Counted from the first letter of the stretch, positions 9,296-17,728 are shown. The stretch: DNA of 64,000 nt from Oceanicella sp. SM1341 (GCF_003448965.1 NZ_QRGC01000006.1:62001-126000); one strand, 5' to 3'. Notes: generated by a model not told the origin, from the letters alone. Numbers and translations are program-made.

Positions 9296-9777
9296 GCCGG
9301 AGACCCGGAGCTGCCCGAGGCGGCGCAGGCGAGGGCGGCGCGGGCGTTGGCGAGCTCGGCCGTGGTGTGTTCCAGCCGGTCTGTCATCACCCGCAGCAGC
9401 TCCAGCCCCATTTCCGGGAACTGCTTGAGCAGCTTGAGGAAGGTGGTGCGGTCGATGCGCAGGGCCTGCACGGTGCCGAGCGCGCGCACCGTGGCGCTGC
9501 GCGGCCCCTCGGTGAGCAGGGCCATCTCGCCCACCACCTCATGGGCGCCCACCCGGGCCACGGCCGTGTCCTTGCCATGCGCCTCGACCAGGATCTCGGC
9601 GTCGCCGTTGAGCAGCACGAAGGCGGCGTTGCCGTCCTCGCCCTGGCGCATCAGGCACTCGCCGTCATGGAAGGTGCGGTTCTCCGCCATGAGCACCAGC
9701 AGCTTGAGCTGGGCAAGGTCCACCCCGGCGAAGAGGGGTGAGTGCCGCAGTATCTCGCATTCCCGGGACAGGCTCAT
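9292..9777 (-). CDS. Free-standing cyclic-nucleotide-binding domain protein
   Basis: A 161-residue protein made almost entirely of one CNB (Crp-like) domain. The phosphate-binding cassette at residues 83-99 reads GEMALLTEGPRSATVRA, which fits the cAMP/cGMP-binding consensus including the Arg that contacts the cyclic phosphate. There is no helix-turn-helix; the domain is followed by an alpha-helical tail. This points to a regulatory subunit rather than a transcription factor. The ATG at 9777 has AGGAGG nine bases upstream. It follows the ABC gene by 19 bp and overlaps the MBL gene by 4 bp. CNB domains that regulate a partner protein in trans are the closest analogues. Confidence 0.85.
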   Translation of the reverse strand: MSLSRECEILRHSPLFAGVDLAQLKLLVLMAENRTFHDGECLMRQGEDGNAAFVLLNGDAEILVEAHGKDTAVARVGAHEVVGEMALLTEGPRSATVRALGTVQALRIDRTTFLKLLKQFPEMGLELLRVMTDRLEHTTAELANARAALACAASGSSGSPA

Positions 9778-9796
9778 GCTGAACAACCTCCTGTAC

Positions 9797-12376
9797 TCAT
9801 GCCGCGTCGTCCGACGCGAAGATTTCCGACGGTGGCCCGGAGGCCACGACCTTGCCCCGGGACAGGCGGACCACAAGGTCCGCCTCGCGCGCCAGGGCCT
9901 CGTTCTGGGTGCCGAAGACACGGGTGCCCCCGGGCTGGATCTTCTCCATCGCCTCGCGCAGGGCGCGATGGTTGTCCGAACTGTCGTCCGCCACGCCGTC
10001 GAGCACCAGCAGGGCCGGCTTGGCCGCCAGCGCCCGGGCCAGCGCCACCCGGCGCGCCTGCGAGGGCGAGAGCGTGCTGCCCGCCAGCCCAACTTCCGTG
10101 CGCAGCCCGGCCGCGATCACGAACTGGTGGATGTCATGGCTCAGCATCGCCTGGCCCAGCCGCTGCTCCACGGGCGGCTGCGCGTCGCGGCGGTCGATGC
10201 GGGGGCGGCCGCCGAGCACGTTCTCGATCAGCGGCAGGCCGGGCAGGTAGCCCGTGTCGTCGAAGTAGTGCAGCCAGCCCTCGGCGTCGATGCGCGCGCG
10301 CAGCGGCCGGCGGGCCTTCACGATGCGCTCGCGCCGCTCCGGGCTGTCGAGCACGCCGAGCCGGTGGCGCAGCGGCACGATCTCGAAGGCGAGGCGCATC
10401 AGCATCACCTTGTCGCCCCGCGACAGCCAGCGCAGCGAGCGCCGGCGCTGCGCGGCCACGATGCGGGCGTAATCCTCGATCTCGGCGTGCTCGATGAGCC
10501 CGAGCTGCTCGACCAGCGCACCGTCGCGCCCGAGCGAGCCCAGCAGCTCGACCAGCATTTCCGCCGCCTCGAGGCCGATGCGCAGCACCTCCTCCTCCAT
10601 GCCCGTCGCCACCAGCGCCTTGCGGACATCGGTCCGCCGGGCCAGGGTCGCCGAGCGCATCTTCGGGGAATCCGGAACCCCGAAGAACAGGTTTTCGGCC
10701 AGCGTCGCATTTTCCAGATAGGCATCGCGCTGCCAGCGTTCAACGAGCCCGCTGAGGCCGGCATCCGCGTCCCGCGTCACGAGCTGGCGCGCCGCCATCG
10801 CCTGCTCGGCGAGCTGCGGCTCGCGCCGGGGGTCGAGCCGGGTCCAGAGCCCGCGGATGAACAGCTCGCGGGTGAGGCCGAGCGCGCCGAGGATCTCGAG
10901 CACGTAGGCGTCGAAGGCCTCGGCGTCGCGGATGCCGATGCGCTCGTAGTCCACCCAGTCCATCTCGGGGTTCTCCGGCGTGGCGCCGGTGAGCCGCGCC
11001 TCGCGCTCGCGGCGGGCCCAGTCCTCCGGCTTCTCGCCATGGCCCTGCTGGCCGAGCAGCGAATAGGCCACGTTCTCGCGGAAGGTGCCGGAGAGGATGT
11101 GCGGCGCCCGGGTGACATGCGCGAGGTCGCGGTAGGCGCGGGTGAGCACGTCGCGCCCGCGCTCCGAGCCCACGCGCACCGTGCCGCGCGCCGGCAGGGC
11201 CAGCCCGGCGATGAGCTTGAGCAGCACGGTGCGGCCGCCCTCCTCCTCGCCCAGCACCACCACGGTCTGGCCCGGGCGGATGGTGAGGGAGACCTCCTCC
11301 ACCCCGCCGGCCTCCAGCGGCACGTCGGAGCCGATGTTGTCCAGCACGATCTCCTCGCCCTGCAGCCGCACCGGCTCGGGCCGGCCCACCAGGCGCTCGC
11401 GGCCGTAGGCGTCGTAGACGGCGTCGTAGCGGGCGGAGATATCGGAGTAGGACTGGTAGTAGTTCAGCAGCTCGCGCCAGGGCGAGGCGATGTCCTTGTA
11501 GGCGGCGAGGATGGCCACCAGCGCGCCCAGCTCCATCCGGCCCTGGATCACCAGGTAGCCGCCGAAGGAGTAGAAGAAGAACGGCGTGATGTTGTTGATC
11601 ACGTTGTTCGCGAACTTGATGGCGTATTTGAGCAGGAAGATGCGGTAGCGGATGCGGAAGTTGGTGTAGAGCCGCTCCGACATGCGCGCCAGGTGCCATT
11701 CCCGGGCGTCGTTGATGCGCATCGCCTCCATGCCGCCGACGGCCTCGTTGATCTCGGCGGTCATCGAGCGCACGTTGCGGATGCGCTTCTGCACCAGCCG
11801 CACCACGATGCGCTGCACCTTGGGCACCACGTAGGCCTGCACGGGGAAGAGGAAGATGGCAGCAAGGCCGAGGAACGGGTCCTGCGCCAGGATGAAGCCG
11901 ATGTAGACCAGCAGCTGGCCACCCTGGTAGACCGGTGTCGCCACCATCTCGCCGGCGAAACCGCCGATGGGCTCCACCTCGGCGGCGACGATCTGCACCA
12001 CCTCGCCGGGCGAGGTGTTGCGCAGCCGGGGCAGGGGGAAGAGCGTCACCCGCTCGAACACCACGTAGCGCAGCCGGCGCAGCAGGCGCTCGCCCGTGAG
12101 CCCCTTCTGCACGTTGATGAAGTACTTCACCCCGTTGTTGACGATGATCAGCGCCAGCAGCGAGGCGCAGAGCGCGATCAGGAAATCGAGCTGTTCCAGC
12201 TCCATGCCCAGGTAGGACTTGGGGAAGTTCTCGCCGCGCAGGGCCTCGTCGACGATCAGCTTCGGGATGTAGAGCGTCGCGAGGATGATCGGGAAGGAGA
12301 CGAGCGAGGCGATGACGATGATCAGCTGATCCCGCCAGGAGCTCTTCCACACGAATTGCAGCAGGGTGCGGTCCAT
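9797..12376 (-). CDS. ABC exporter-like protein with degenerate, insertion-bearing ATPase domain
   Basis: An 859-residue half-transporter. Residues 1 to about 320 form an exporter-type transmembrane domain with several long hydrophobic helices. The nucleotide-binding domain is heavily altered. The Walker A region reads GEEEGGRTVLL near 375-385, with Arg where Lys is normal. The signature reads LSPSQARRV near 769. The Walker B end reads VLDGVADD near 790, where Gly replaces the catalytic Glu. The H-switch region near 822 reads GTQNEA without His. About 300 extra residues separate the Q-loop region from the signature. ATP hydrolysis is therefore doubtful. It leads an operon with CNB, MBL and AlkB genes. 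A frameshift is unlikely because the frame is open throughout and codon use is uniform. Confidence 0.85.
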   Translation of the reverse strand: MDRTLLQFVWKSSWRDQLIIVIASLVSFPIILATLYIPKLIVDEALRGENFPKSYLGMELEQLDFLIALCASLLALIIVNNGVKYFINVQKGLTGERLLRRLRYVVFERVTLFPLPRLRNTSPGEVVQIVAAEVEPIGGFAGEMVATPVYQGGQLLVYIGFILAQDPFLGLAAIFLFPVQAYVVPKVQRIVVRLVQKRIRNVRSMTAEINEAVGGMEAMRINDAREWHLARMSERLYTNFRIRYRIFLLKYAIKFANNVINNITPFFFYSFGGYLVIQGRMELGALVAILAAYKDIASPWRELLNYYQSYSDISARYDAVYDAYGRERLVGRPEPVRLQGEEIVLDNIGSDVPLEAGGVEEVSLTIRPGQTVVVLGEEEGGRTVLLKLIAGLALPARGTVRVGSERGRDVLTRAYRDLAHVTRAPHILSGTFRENVAYSLLGQQGHGEKPEDWARREREARLTGATPENPEMDWVDYERIGIRDAEAFDAYVLEILGALGLTRELFIRGLWTRLDPRREPQLAEQAMAARQLVTRDADAGLSGLVERWQRDAYLENATLAENLFFGVPDSPKMRSATLARRTDVRKALVATGMEEEVLRIGLEAAEMLVELLGSLGRDGALVEQLGLIEHAEIEDYARIVAAQRRRSLRWLSRGDKVMLMRLAFEIVPLRHRLGVLDSPERRERIVKARRPLRARIDAEGWLHYFDDTGYLPGLPLIENVLGGRPRIDRRDAQPPVEQRLGQAMLSHDIHQFVIAAGLRTEVGLAGSTLSPSQARRVALARALAAKPALLVLDGVADDSSDNHRALREAMEKIQPGGTRVFGTQNEALAREADLVVRLSRGKVVASGPPSEIFASDDAA

Positions 12377-12460
12377 TCACTCCCGTCCGGTTTGCGCCAC
12401 CTCGGTGGGGGATCGTAGACCGGCGCATGCGCGCTGTGCAAACGCCCTTTCCGATACGAG

Positions 12461-12476
12461 TGTGATCCGCGTCACA
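12461..12476. promoter_or_regulatory. Perfect CRP-type palindrome upstream of the ABC/CNB operon
   Basis: TGTGA-TCCGCG-TCACA is an exact match to the classical CRP half-sites with the 6-bp spacer. It is centred about 92 bases upstream of the ABC gene start, in the 157-bp gap before the VOC gene end. It fits a cAMP-receptor-type regulator controlling an operon that itself encodes a cyclic-nucleotide-binding protein. Confidence 0.6.
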
Positions 12477-12533
12477 GACAGCGGTGCCGAAATCGGGCAG
12501 ACCGCCTGCCGCGGCACGATCAGAGACCGGGTT

Positions 12534-12923
12534 TCAGAGGCCCGGGCCGTCGGCGCCGGGGCGCAGGTCGAGGGCGAAGCAGATCACGTTGCCGTCGCGG
12601 TCGGTCACCTCGACCTCGCGGGTGCCGTAGGGGCGGGCCTCGGGGCCGGACACGGCGAAACCGCCGGCGCGGCCGAGATCGGCGATCGCCTCCACGTCAT
12701 CGACATAGACATAGGCGGCCCAGCCCGGCGCGGGGGCCACCGCCTCGACCCGGCGCAGGCCCAGCGTCACCAGCCCGAGCCGCAGGATGGAGAACTGCGC
12801 CGCGCCGTCATCCCCGCGCCAGAACCCGGCCGCCTCGAAGCCGAAGCCGCGGGCAAGCGCATCGGCACTGGCCTCGACATCGGTGACCGAGAGCATCGGC
12901 ATGGCGCGCAGGCCTGTGGGCAT
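12534..12923 (-). CDS. VOC (glyoxalase/bleomycin-resistance fold) protein
   Basis: A 129-residue protein with the paired beta-alpha-beta-beta-beta pattern of the vicinal-oxygen-chelate superfamily. It starts LSVTDVEASADALARGFGF and ends with a VTDRDGNVICFAL strand. The usual metal-ligand Glu/His positions are not all evident, so it may be a non-enzymatic binding protein. The ATG at 12923 has GGGAG seven bases upstream; an in-frame ATG at 12959 lacks such a site. Function unknown beyond the fold. Confidence 0.75.
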   Translation of the reverse strand: MPTGLRAMPMLSVTDVEASADALARGFGFEAAGFWRGDDGAAQFSILRLGLVTLGLRRVEAVAPAPGWAAYVYVDDVEAIADLGRAGGFAVSGPEARPYGTREVEVTDRDGNVICFALDLRPGADGPGL

Positions 12924-13239
12924 GGCAAGTCTCCCTTCGCAACGGAACGCCCTGCGCATAGCACGGGCCGCCCGCGGGGCGGGAGTTATTTCTCGGTGCG
13001 AGAGAGTCCGGCCCCGGCCGGTTCAGGTTCAGGTTCAGCTTTCGGGGGGCGTCGCGCGGGAGCGGACCTGTCCCGGGCGGGGAACCCGGATCACCCCCGG
13101 CCGGCGTGGGCCGCCCGGAGATGCACCGCCCGGGGGCGCGGGATCACGCCTCCGGCGGGGCAGGCGCCGGCCCCGGGGTGCTCCGCCGCGGCCGGTCGCT
13201 CGGGATGGCGCCGCCCGGGCGGGGCGGCGCCGGAGGGGC
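12924..13239. other. Intergenic 316 bp between VOC and grpE genes
   Basis: It contains the VOC upstream region, a (GTTCAG)x3 hexamer repeat at 13021-13038, and a strong hairpin just after grpE. I see no coding potential and no convincing promoter. Confidence 0.6.
13207..13231 (-). terminator. GC hairpin 8 bp after grpE
   Basis: GGCGCCGCCC (13207-13216) pairs perfectly with GGGCGGCGCC (13222-13231) around a 5-nt loop. There is no T-run on the minus-strand side, so it could be a Rho-assisted end or an RNA 3' stabiliser rather than an intrinsic terminator. Confidence 0.4.
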
Positions 13240-13836
13240 TCAGCCCTCGGCCCGGGCCTCGGCGGGCAGGGCGGCGGCGACACCCACCTGGGCGGGGCGC
13301 AGCAGGCGGTCGGAGATGGTGAAGCCCTCGACCATCACCTGGATGACCGAGCCGGGCTCGGCGCCGGGCACCGGGGCCTCGAACATCGCCTGGTGCAGCT
13401 TGGGATCGAACTTCTCGCCCACGGCGGGGCTGATCTTCTCGATCTTGTGCTTGGCGAAGGTGGAGACCAGCTCGCGCTGGGTGAGCTCGAGCCCCTCGAC
13501 CACGGCGCTGAGCTTCTCGCGCATCTCGTCGTCGATCATGCCGAGGGCACGGCCGAGGTTGTCATGCACCGAGAGCAGGTCGCGGGCGAGCTTGGTGCCG
13601 CCGTAGGCCTCGGCGTCGCGGCGGTCACGCTCGGCGCGCTTGCGGATGTTCTCGTTCTCGGCGAGCGCGCGCAGCAGCCGGTCCTTCAGCTCGTCACGCT
13701 CGGTGGTCACGGCGAGGAGCTCTGCCTCGCGCGGGTCGAGCGCGTCTTCCTGCTCGGCCGCAGTCGCTTCGGCGGGCTGCTGCTCGACGTCGTCGCGCAT
13801 GTCGTCCTGAGGATTGGTCGTCATGTTTGCGTTCAT
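13240..13836 (-). CDS. grpE: Nucleotide exchange factor GrpE
   Basis: A 198-residue DnaK co-chaperone. An acidic, low-complexity N-terminus (residues 1-40) is followed by a long charged coiled coil with ENENIRKRAERDR. The C-terminal beta domain has FDPKLHQAMFEAPV and a VMVEGFTISDRLLRPAQV strand, the usual GrpE signature. It releases ADP from DnaK in the cytoplasm. Its ATG overlaps the hrcA stop by 4 bp, so it is co-translated with its heat-shock repressor. A second in-frame ATG four codons on (MTTNPQDD) is possible. Confidence 0.95.
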   Translation of the reverse strand: MNANMTTNPQDDMRDDVEQQPAEATAAEQEDALDPREAELLAVTTERDELKDRLLRALAENENIRKRAERDRRDAEAYGGTKLARDLLSVHDNLGRALGMIDDEMREKLSAVVEGLELTQRELVSTFAKHKIEKISPAVGEKFDPKLHQAMFEAPVPGAEPGSVIQVMVEGFTISDRLLRPAQVGVAAALPAEARAEG

Positions 13837-14906
13837 CCCGTGTTTGTCCGACCGGACATCAGCCGGCCCACGAGCCGGGCCGTATAATCCACGATCGGAA
13901 CGATCCGTCCATAGTTGAGCCGGGTGGGGCCGATCACGCCGACGGCCCCGATGATCCGGCGGTCGGCGTTCATATAAGGAGAAATAACCAGAGAGGAACC
14001 GGAAAGTGAGAAGAGTTTGTTCTCCGATCCGATGAAAACCCGCACACCGTCGCCCTCCTGCGCGAGGTCGAGCAGCTGGGTGATGTCCTGCTTGCGCTCC
14101 AGATCGTCGAAGAGCTGGCGGATGCGGTCGAGGTCGCCGGCGGCGACATTGTCGAGCAGGTTGGAGCGGCCGCGCACGATCAGCCGGTCGGGCGTGGGGC
14201 TGCCCTGGCCGTCCCAGATCGCGAGGCCCTGCTCGACGAGGCTCTGGGCCAGGGTGTCGAGCTCCTGCCGGCGCTCGGCGATCTGCCGGGCGATGACGGT
14301 CTTGACCTCGGCCAGCGTGTGGCCGCGCAGCACGGCGTTGAGGAAGTTCGACGCCGCCTGCATCGCCGAGGGGGTCATGCCCGGCGGCGGGTTCATCAGC
14401 CGGTTCTCGACATGCCCGTCCTCCATCACCAGCACGGCGAGCGCGTTGTCCCCCGAGAGGGGCACGAACTCGATATGCTTGATCGGCGCCTCGTATTTAG
14501 GCGCCAGCACCAGGCTCGCGCCATGGGTGAGGCCGGAGAGCAGGGCGCCGGCACGGTCGAGCACGCCGGCCATGTCGGGCTCGGGCTGGCCGAGGTTGCG
14601 CTCGATCTCGCTGCGCTCCTCGCCGGTCACGTCGCCGATCTCGAGCAGGCCGTCGACGAAGAGGCGCAGGCCGGAATGGGTGGGGATGCGCCCGGCCGAG
14701 ACATGCGGGCTGTCGAGCAGGCCGAGTTCCTCCAGGTCCTGCATCACGTTGCGGATCGAGGCGGGGGAGAGCGACTCCGCCAGGCTGCGCGACAGGGTGC
14801 GCGAGCCCACGGGCTCGCCGGTCTCGAGGTAGGTCTCCACGAGCTGGCGGAACACCGCGCGGCTGCGCTCGTTGAGGCTGGCGAGAGTGGAATTGTCCTT
14901 GTTCAT
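13833..14906 (-). CDS. hrcA: Heat-inducible transcription repressor HrcA
   Basis: A 357-residue repressor of the class I heat-shock genes. An N-terminal winged helix contains EPVGSRTLSRSL and the ISAGRIPT-like stretch VSAGRIPTHSGLRLFVD, followed by the GAF-like and dimerisation domains. HrcA normally binds CIRCE inverted repeats. I do not see a CIRCE element (TTAGCACTC-N9-GAGTGCTAA) in the 49 bp upstream, so autoregulation is not supported here and groESL elsewhere would be the target. It is first in the hrcA-grpE pair. Confidence 0.95.
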   Translation of the reverse strand: MNKDNSTLASLNERSRAVFRQLVETYLETGEPVGSRTLSRSLAESLSPASIRNVMQDLEELGLLDSPHVSAGRIPTHSGLRLFVDGLLEIGDVTGEERSEIERNLGQPEPDMAGVLDRAGALLSGLTHGASLVLAPKYEAPIKHIEFVPLSGDNALAVLVMEDGHVENRLMNPPPGMTPSAMQAASNFLNAVLRGHTLAEVKTVIARQIAERRQELDTLAQSLVEQGLAIWDGQGSPTPDRLIVRGRSNLLDNVAAGDLDRIRQLFDDLERKQDITQLLDLAQEGDGVRVFIGSENKLFSLSGSSLVISPYMNADRRIIGAVGVIGPTRLNYGRIVPIVDYTARLVGRLMSGRTNTG

Positions 14907-14955
14907 CCGATCCGTCCGAGGGTGGGCCCCAAGGATACCGTGCGGGCACGTGCGG

Positions 14956-15711
14956 TCAATGGCGGCTGGTGGCCTTTCCGGGCGTTTCGCCGGCCTCCAT
15001 GCGCCGCACCATGCCGTCGTAATCCGGGTGGACGGTGCCCAGCAGCCGGTCCCAGATGGAGAAGATGTTGCCGAAATTGTAGCGGAACTGCGAGTGGTGC
15101 AGGTCGTGGAAGGTGGAGCAGATCATCGGCGAGGGCGCGCGGGAGGAGGAGCCGGCGAAATACTCGAACCCGGCGTGGCCGATCATCCCCGAGATCTGGT
15201 CGAACAGCCGCAGCGCGAACACCGAGAGCGCGGGCACCGGCAGCACGAACCACACCACGAGGTAGAACCCGTGCTCGATGAGCGTGTCGACGAGGCCCGA
15301 GCTGTCGTTGCTCCACACCGTGGGCGCCACCGATTTGTGGTGCAGGGCGTGGAACCGGTAGAAGGGCTTCCAGTGCAGCAGGCGGTGGCCGAAGTAGAAC
15401 CAGGCGTCGAAGATCACCAGCGACACCACGAAGCCCAGCGGGAAGGACCACCAGGACAGCTCCAGCGGCGCCGGTGTCCAGCCCTGGCCTTGCGCGAAAT
15501 ACCCGGTGGCGAGCAGCAGCGAGGACAGCGCGAGCGCGGCGAGTGAATGGCGGATCTCCTCCACCATGCGCTTCTCGCCGCGGCGGTTTTCCTGGATGCG
15601 CCGGTCGGGGTGGCGGGCGTTCCACCAGGTGAGCGCGAGGCCGGTGGCGAAATAGACCGCCACCATGGCGATGTAGGCGACACCCCATGTGGCGAGGAAC
15701 TCGAGCAGCAT
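14956..15711 (-). CDS. Sterol desaturase/fatty acid hydroxylase family membrane protein
   Basis: A 251-residue di-iron membrane oxygenase. Three histidine boxes are clear: HRLLH at 109-113, HALHH at 121-125 and HDLHH at 202-206. They are separated by hydrophobic helices, two of them N-terminal. Such enzymes hydroxylate or desaturate lipid chains, carotenoids or sterol-like molecules; the substrate cannot be inferred. The start at [10 protein letters not shown] has AGGAG seven bases upstream, and the long upstream extension reads as noise. It lies between hrcA and the divergent rph, a pair I expect to be adjacent in related genomes, so it may be an insertion. Confidence 0.85.
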   Translation of the reverse strand: MLLEFLATWGVAYIAMVAVYFATGLALTWWNARHPDRRIQENRRGEKRMVEEIRHSLAALALSSLLLATGYFAQGQGWTPAPLELSWWSFPLGFVVSLVIFDAWFYFGHRLLHWKPFYRFHALHHKSVAPTVWSNDSSGLVDTLIEHGFYLVVWFVLPVPALSVFALRLFDQISGMIGHAGFEYFAGSSSRAPSPMICSTFHDLHHSQFRYNFGNIFSIWDRLLGTVHPDYDGMVRRMEAGETPGKATSRH

Positions 15712-15859
15712 ACGTGATCTCCTGTGCCCTGCGGGCCTGTGGCGAACATGGGCCCGTGCGGGCCCGGGGGCAATGGTGCATCGGGCCGCGGACCCCCCGC
15801 GGCTGGACGCGGGCACGGCCGCTCTGATATGCGGAACCCGAGAAAACACAGGAGTTCCC

Positions 15860-16573
15860 ATGCGCCCTTCCGGCAGAGCGGCCGACGCTCTTCGTCCCGT
15901 CAGCATCGAGACCGGCGTCTCGCTTCACGCGGAAGGCTCCTGCCTGATCCGCTGCGGCAACACGCAGGTGCTGTGCACCGCCTCGCTGGAGCCCCGGGTG
16001 CCGCCCTTCCTGCGCAACACCGGGCTGGGCTGGGTGACGGCCGAATACGGCATGTTGCCCCGGGCCACCACCAGCCGCAACCAGCGCGAGGCGAAAAAGG
16101 GCCAGACCGGCCGCACGCAGGAGATCCAGCGGCTGATCGGCCGCGCCCTGCGCGCCGGGCTCGACCGCGCCGCCCTCGGCGAGCGGCAGATCACCATCGA
16201 CTGCGACGTGCTGCAGGCCGACGGCGGCACCCGCTGCGCCTCGATCACCGGCGGCTGGGTGGCGCTGCGCCTCGCGGTGAACCGGCTGATGAAGTCCGGC
16301 GAGGTGAAGATGGACCCGCTGACCGACCATGTCGCGGCCGTGTCCTGCGGCATCTTCGGCGGCATGCCGCTGCTCGACCTCGACTATGCCGAGGACAGCG
16401 AGGCCGGCACCGACGCGAACTTCGTGATGACCGGCCGCGGTGGGCTGGTGGAGATCCAGGCCTCGGCCGAGGGCGCCACCTTCAGCCGCGCCGAGCTCGA
16501 CGCCATGATGGCGCTGGCCGAGGCCGGCACCGCGCAGCTGGTGGAGGCCCAGAAGGCCGCCATCGCCGGCTGA
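15860..16573 (+). CDS. rph: Ribonuclease PH
   Basis: A 237-residue phosphorolytic 3'-5' exoribonuclease that trims tRNA precursors. It has the family N-terminus [17 protein letters not shown], the strand [13 protein letters not shown], and the substrate loop [10 protein letters not shown] with [12 protein letters not shown] after it, all strongly conserved in RNase PH. Length is exactly typical. The ATG has AGGAG five bases upstream; longer in-frame extensions have none. It is divergent from the desaturase gene and is followed by a strong hairpin before rdgB. Confidence 0.96.
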   Translation: MRPSGRAADALRPVSIETGVSLHAEGSCLIRCGNTQVLCTASLEPRVPPFLRNTGLGWVTAEYGMLPRATTSRNQREAKKGQTGRTQEIQRLIGRALRAGLDRAALGERQITIDCDVLQADGGTRCASITGGWVALRLAVNRLMKSGEVKMDPLTDHVAAVSCGIFGGMPLLDLDYAEDSEAGTDANFVMTGRGGLVEIQASAEGATFSRAELDAMMALAEAGTAQLVEAQKAAIAG

Positions 16574-16620
16574 ACCCTTCCTGAAGGGCCCCCGCGCCCG
16601 ACCCTTCCGGGCCCCGCGAC

Positions 16621-16650
16621 GGCGGCCCGGAGCCCCCCTTCCGGGCCGCC
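16621..16650 (+). terminator. 11-bp GC hairpin between rph and rdgB
   Basis: GGCGGCCCGGA (16621-16631) and TCCGGGCCGCC (16640-16650) are perfect complements around an 8-nt C-rich loop, 48 bp after the rph stop. No T-run follows, so termination would be unconventional. It may instead protect the rph 3' end. Confidence 0.45.
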
Positions 16651-16724
16651 CCCGCTCTCCCCGAGTTGCCGCGCGGCCGCATGCCCCCCACATTCCCGGT
16701 AACGCAGAGCCACACGAGGACAGG

Positions 16725-17339
16725 ATGCGGAAATTCACTGAGACACGGCTGGTCATCGCCTCGCACAACGCCGGCAAGGTGGACGAGATCGGCGCGCTGC
16801 TCGCCCCCTTCGGCGTGGAGGTGGTCTCGGCCGGCGCGCTCGGCCTGCCCGAGCCCGAGGAGACCGAGGACAATTTCGCCGGCAACGCCCGGCTGAAGGC
16901 GCATGCGGCGGCGAAGGCCACCGGCCTGCCCGCGCTCTCCGACGATTCCGGCATGGAGGTCGACGTGCTCGACGGCGCGCCGGGTGTCTATACCGCCAAC
17001 TGGGCCGAAACGCCGGAGGGCCGCGACTTCACCATGGCGATGCACAAGGTGCACGACGAGATCGCCGCCCGCGGCGCCGCGGAGCCTGCCACCGGGCGCT
17101 TCGTGTGCACGCTCTGCCTCGCCTGGCCCGACGGGCATGACGAGATCTTCCGCGGCGAGGCCGAGGGCCATGTCATCTGGCCGATGCGCGGCCACATGGG
17201 CCACGGCTTCGACCCCGTGTTCCGCCCGCTCGGCCAGGACCTGACCTTCGCGGAGATGGACCCGGTGCGCAAGAACGCCATCAGCCACCGCGCCGACGCT
17301 TTCGCAAAGCTCGTCGCCGGCCCCTTCGCGAAGGAATGA
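16725..17339 (+). CDS. rdgB: XTP/dITP pyrophosphatase (RdgB/HAM1)
   Basis: A 204-residue house-cleaning nucleotide hydrolase that removes ITP and XTP. It has [11 protein letters not shown] at the N-terminus (substrate grip), the metal site around [17 protein letters not shown], the GEAEGHV strand, HGFDPVF and a C-terminal [10 protein letters not shown], all in the usual order. Length is normal. The ATG has a weak AGGA site. The stop overlaps the start of the RidA-type gene by 4 bp, so rdgB, that gene and hemW form one operon. Confidence 0.95.
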   Translation: MRKFTETRLVIASHNAGKVDEIGALLAPFGVEVVSAGALGLPEPEETEDNFAGNARLKAHAAAKATGLPALSDDSGMEVDVLDGAPGVYTANWAETPEGRDFTMAMHKVHDEIAARGAAEPATGRFVCTLCLAWPDGHDEIFRGEAEGHVIWPMRGHMGHGFDPVFRPLGQDLTFAEMDPVRKNAISHRADAFAKLVAGPFAKE

Positions 17340-17728
17340 CCATGGCCTCCGAACGCCGCCTGATCTCCACCGGCTCGCCCATGGAGCGCGACATCGGCTA
17401 TTCCCGCGCCGTGGTGCAGGGCGACTGGTGCTTCGTCTCCGGTGTCACCGGCTACGACTATGCCACGATGACCATGCCCGAGGGCGTGGCCGCACAGGCG
17501 CGCAACTGCATGGCCACCATCGCCTCGGTGCTGGCCGAGGCGGGCTTCGGGATGGAGAACATCGCCCGGGTGCAGTACACGGTGACCGACCGCGCGCTGG
17601 TGCCCGAACTTACCCCGGTGCTTGGCGAGGCGCTGGGGGAGATCCGCCCCGCGGCCACCATGGTGATCGCGGAGCTGATCCGGCCGGAAATGCTGGTGGA
17701 GATCGAAGTCACGGCGTTCCGGGGGTGA
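17336..17728 (+). CDS. RidA/YjgF-family protein
   Basis: A 130-residue protein of the RidA superfamily, small trimeric proteins of which the archetype hydrolyses reactive enamine/imine intermediates. It shows the usual strand pattern, the [13 protein letters not shown] opening and a C-terminal EIEVTAFRG. The canonical Arg of RidA's active site (in the RxTxxxxD-like region) is not obvious, so this is probably one of the Rid subfamilies of unknown substrate. Start is ATG at 17336 (overlapping rdgB) or two codons later. Confidence 0.85.
   Translation: MTMASERRLISTGSPMERDIGYSRAVVQGDWCFVSGVTGYDYATMTMPEGVAAQARNCMATIASVLAEAGFGMENIARVQYTVTDRALVPELTPVLGEALGEIRPAATMVIAELIRPEMLVEIEVTAFRG

Noticed and set aside
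9797-12376. Frameshifted ABC transporter gene
   Set aside because: The frame is open across 859 residues with uniform codon bias, and the altered motifs are in-frame substitutions, not the result of indels.
14907-14955. CIRCE element upstream of hrcA
   Set aside because: I looked for TTAGCACTC-N9-GAGTGCTAA and found no convincing match in this gap.
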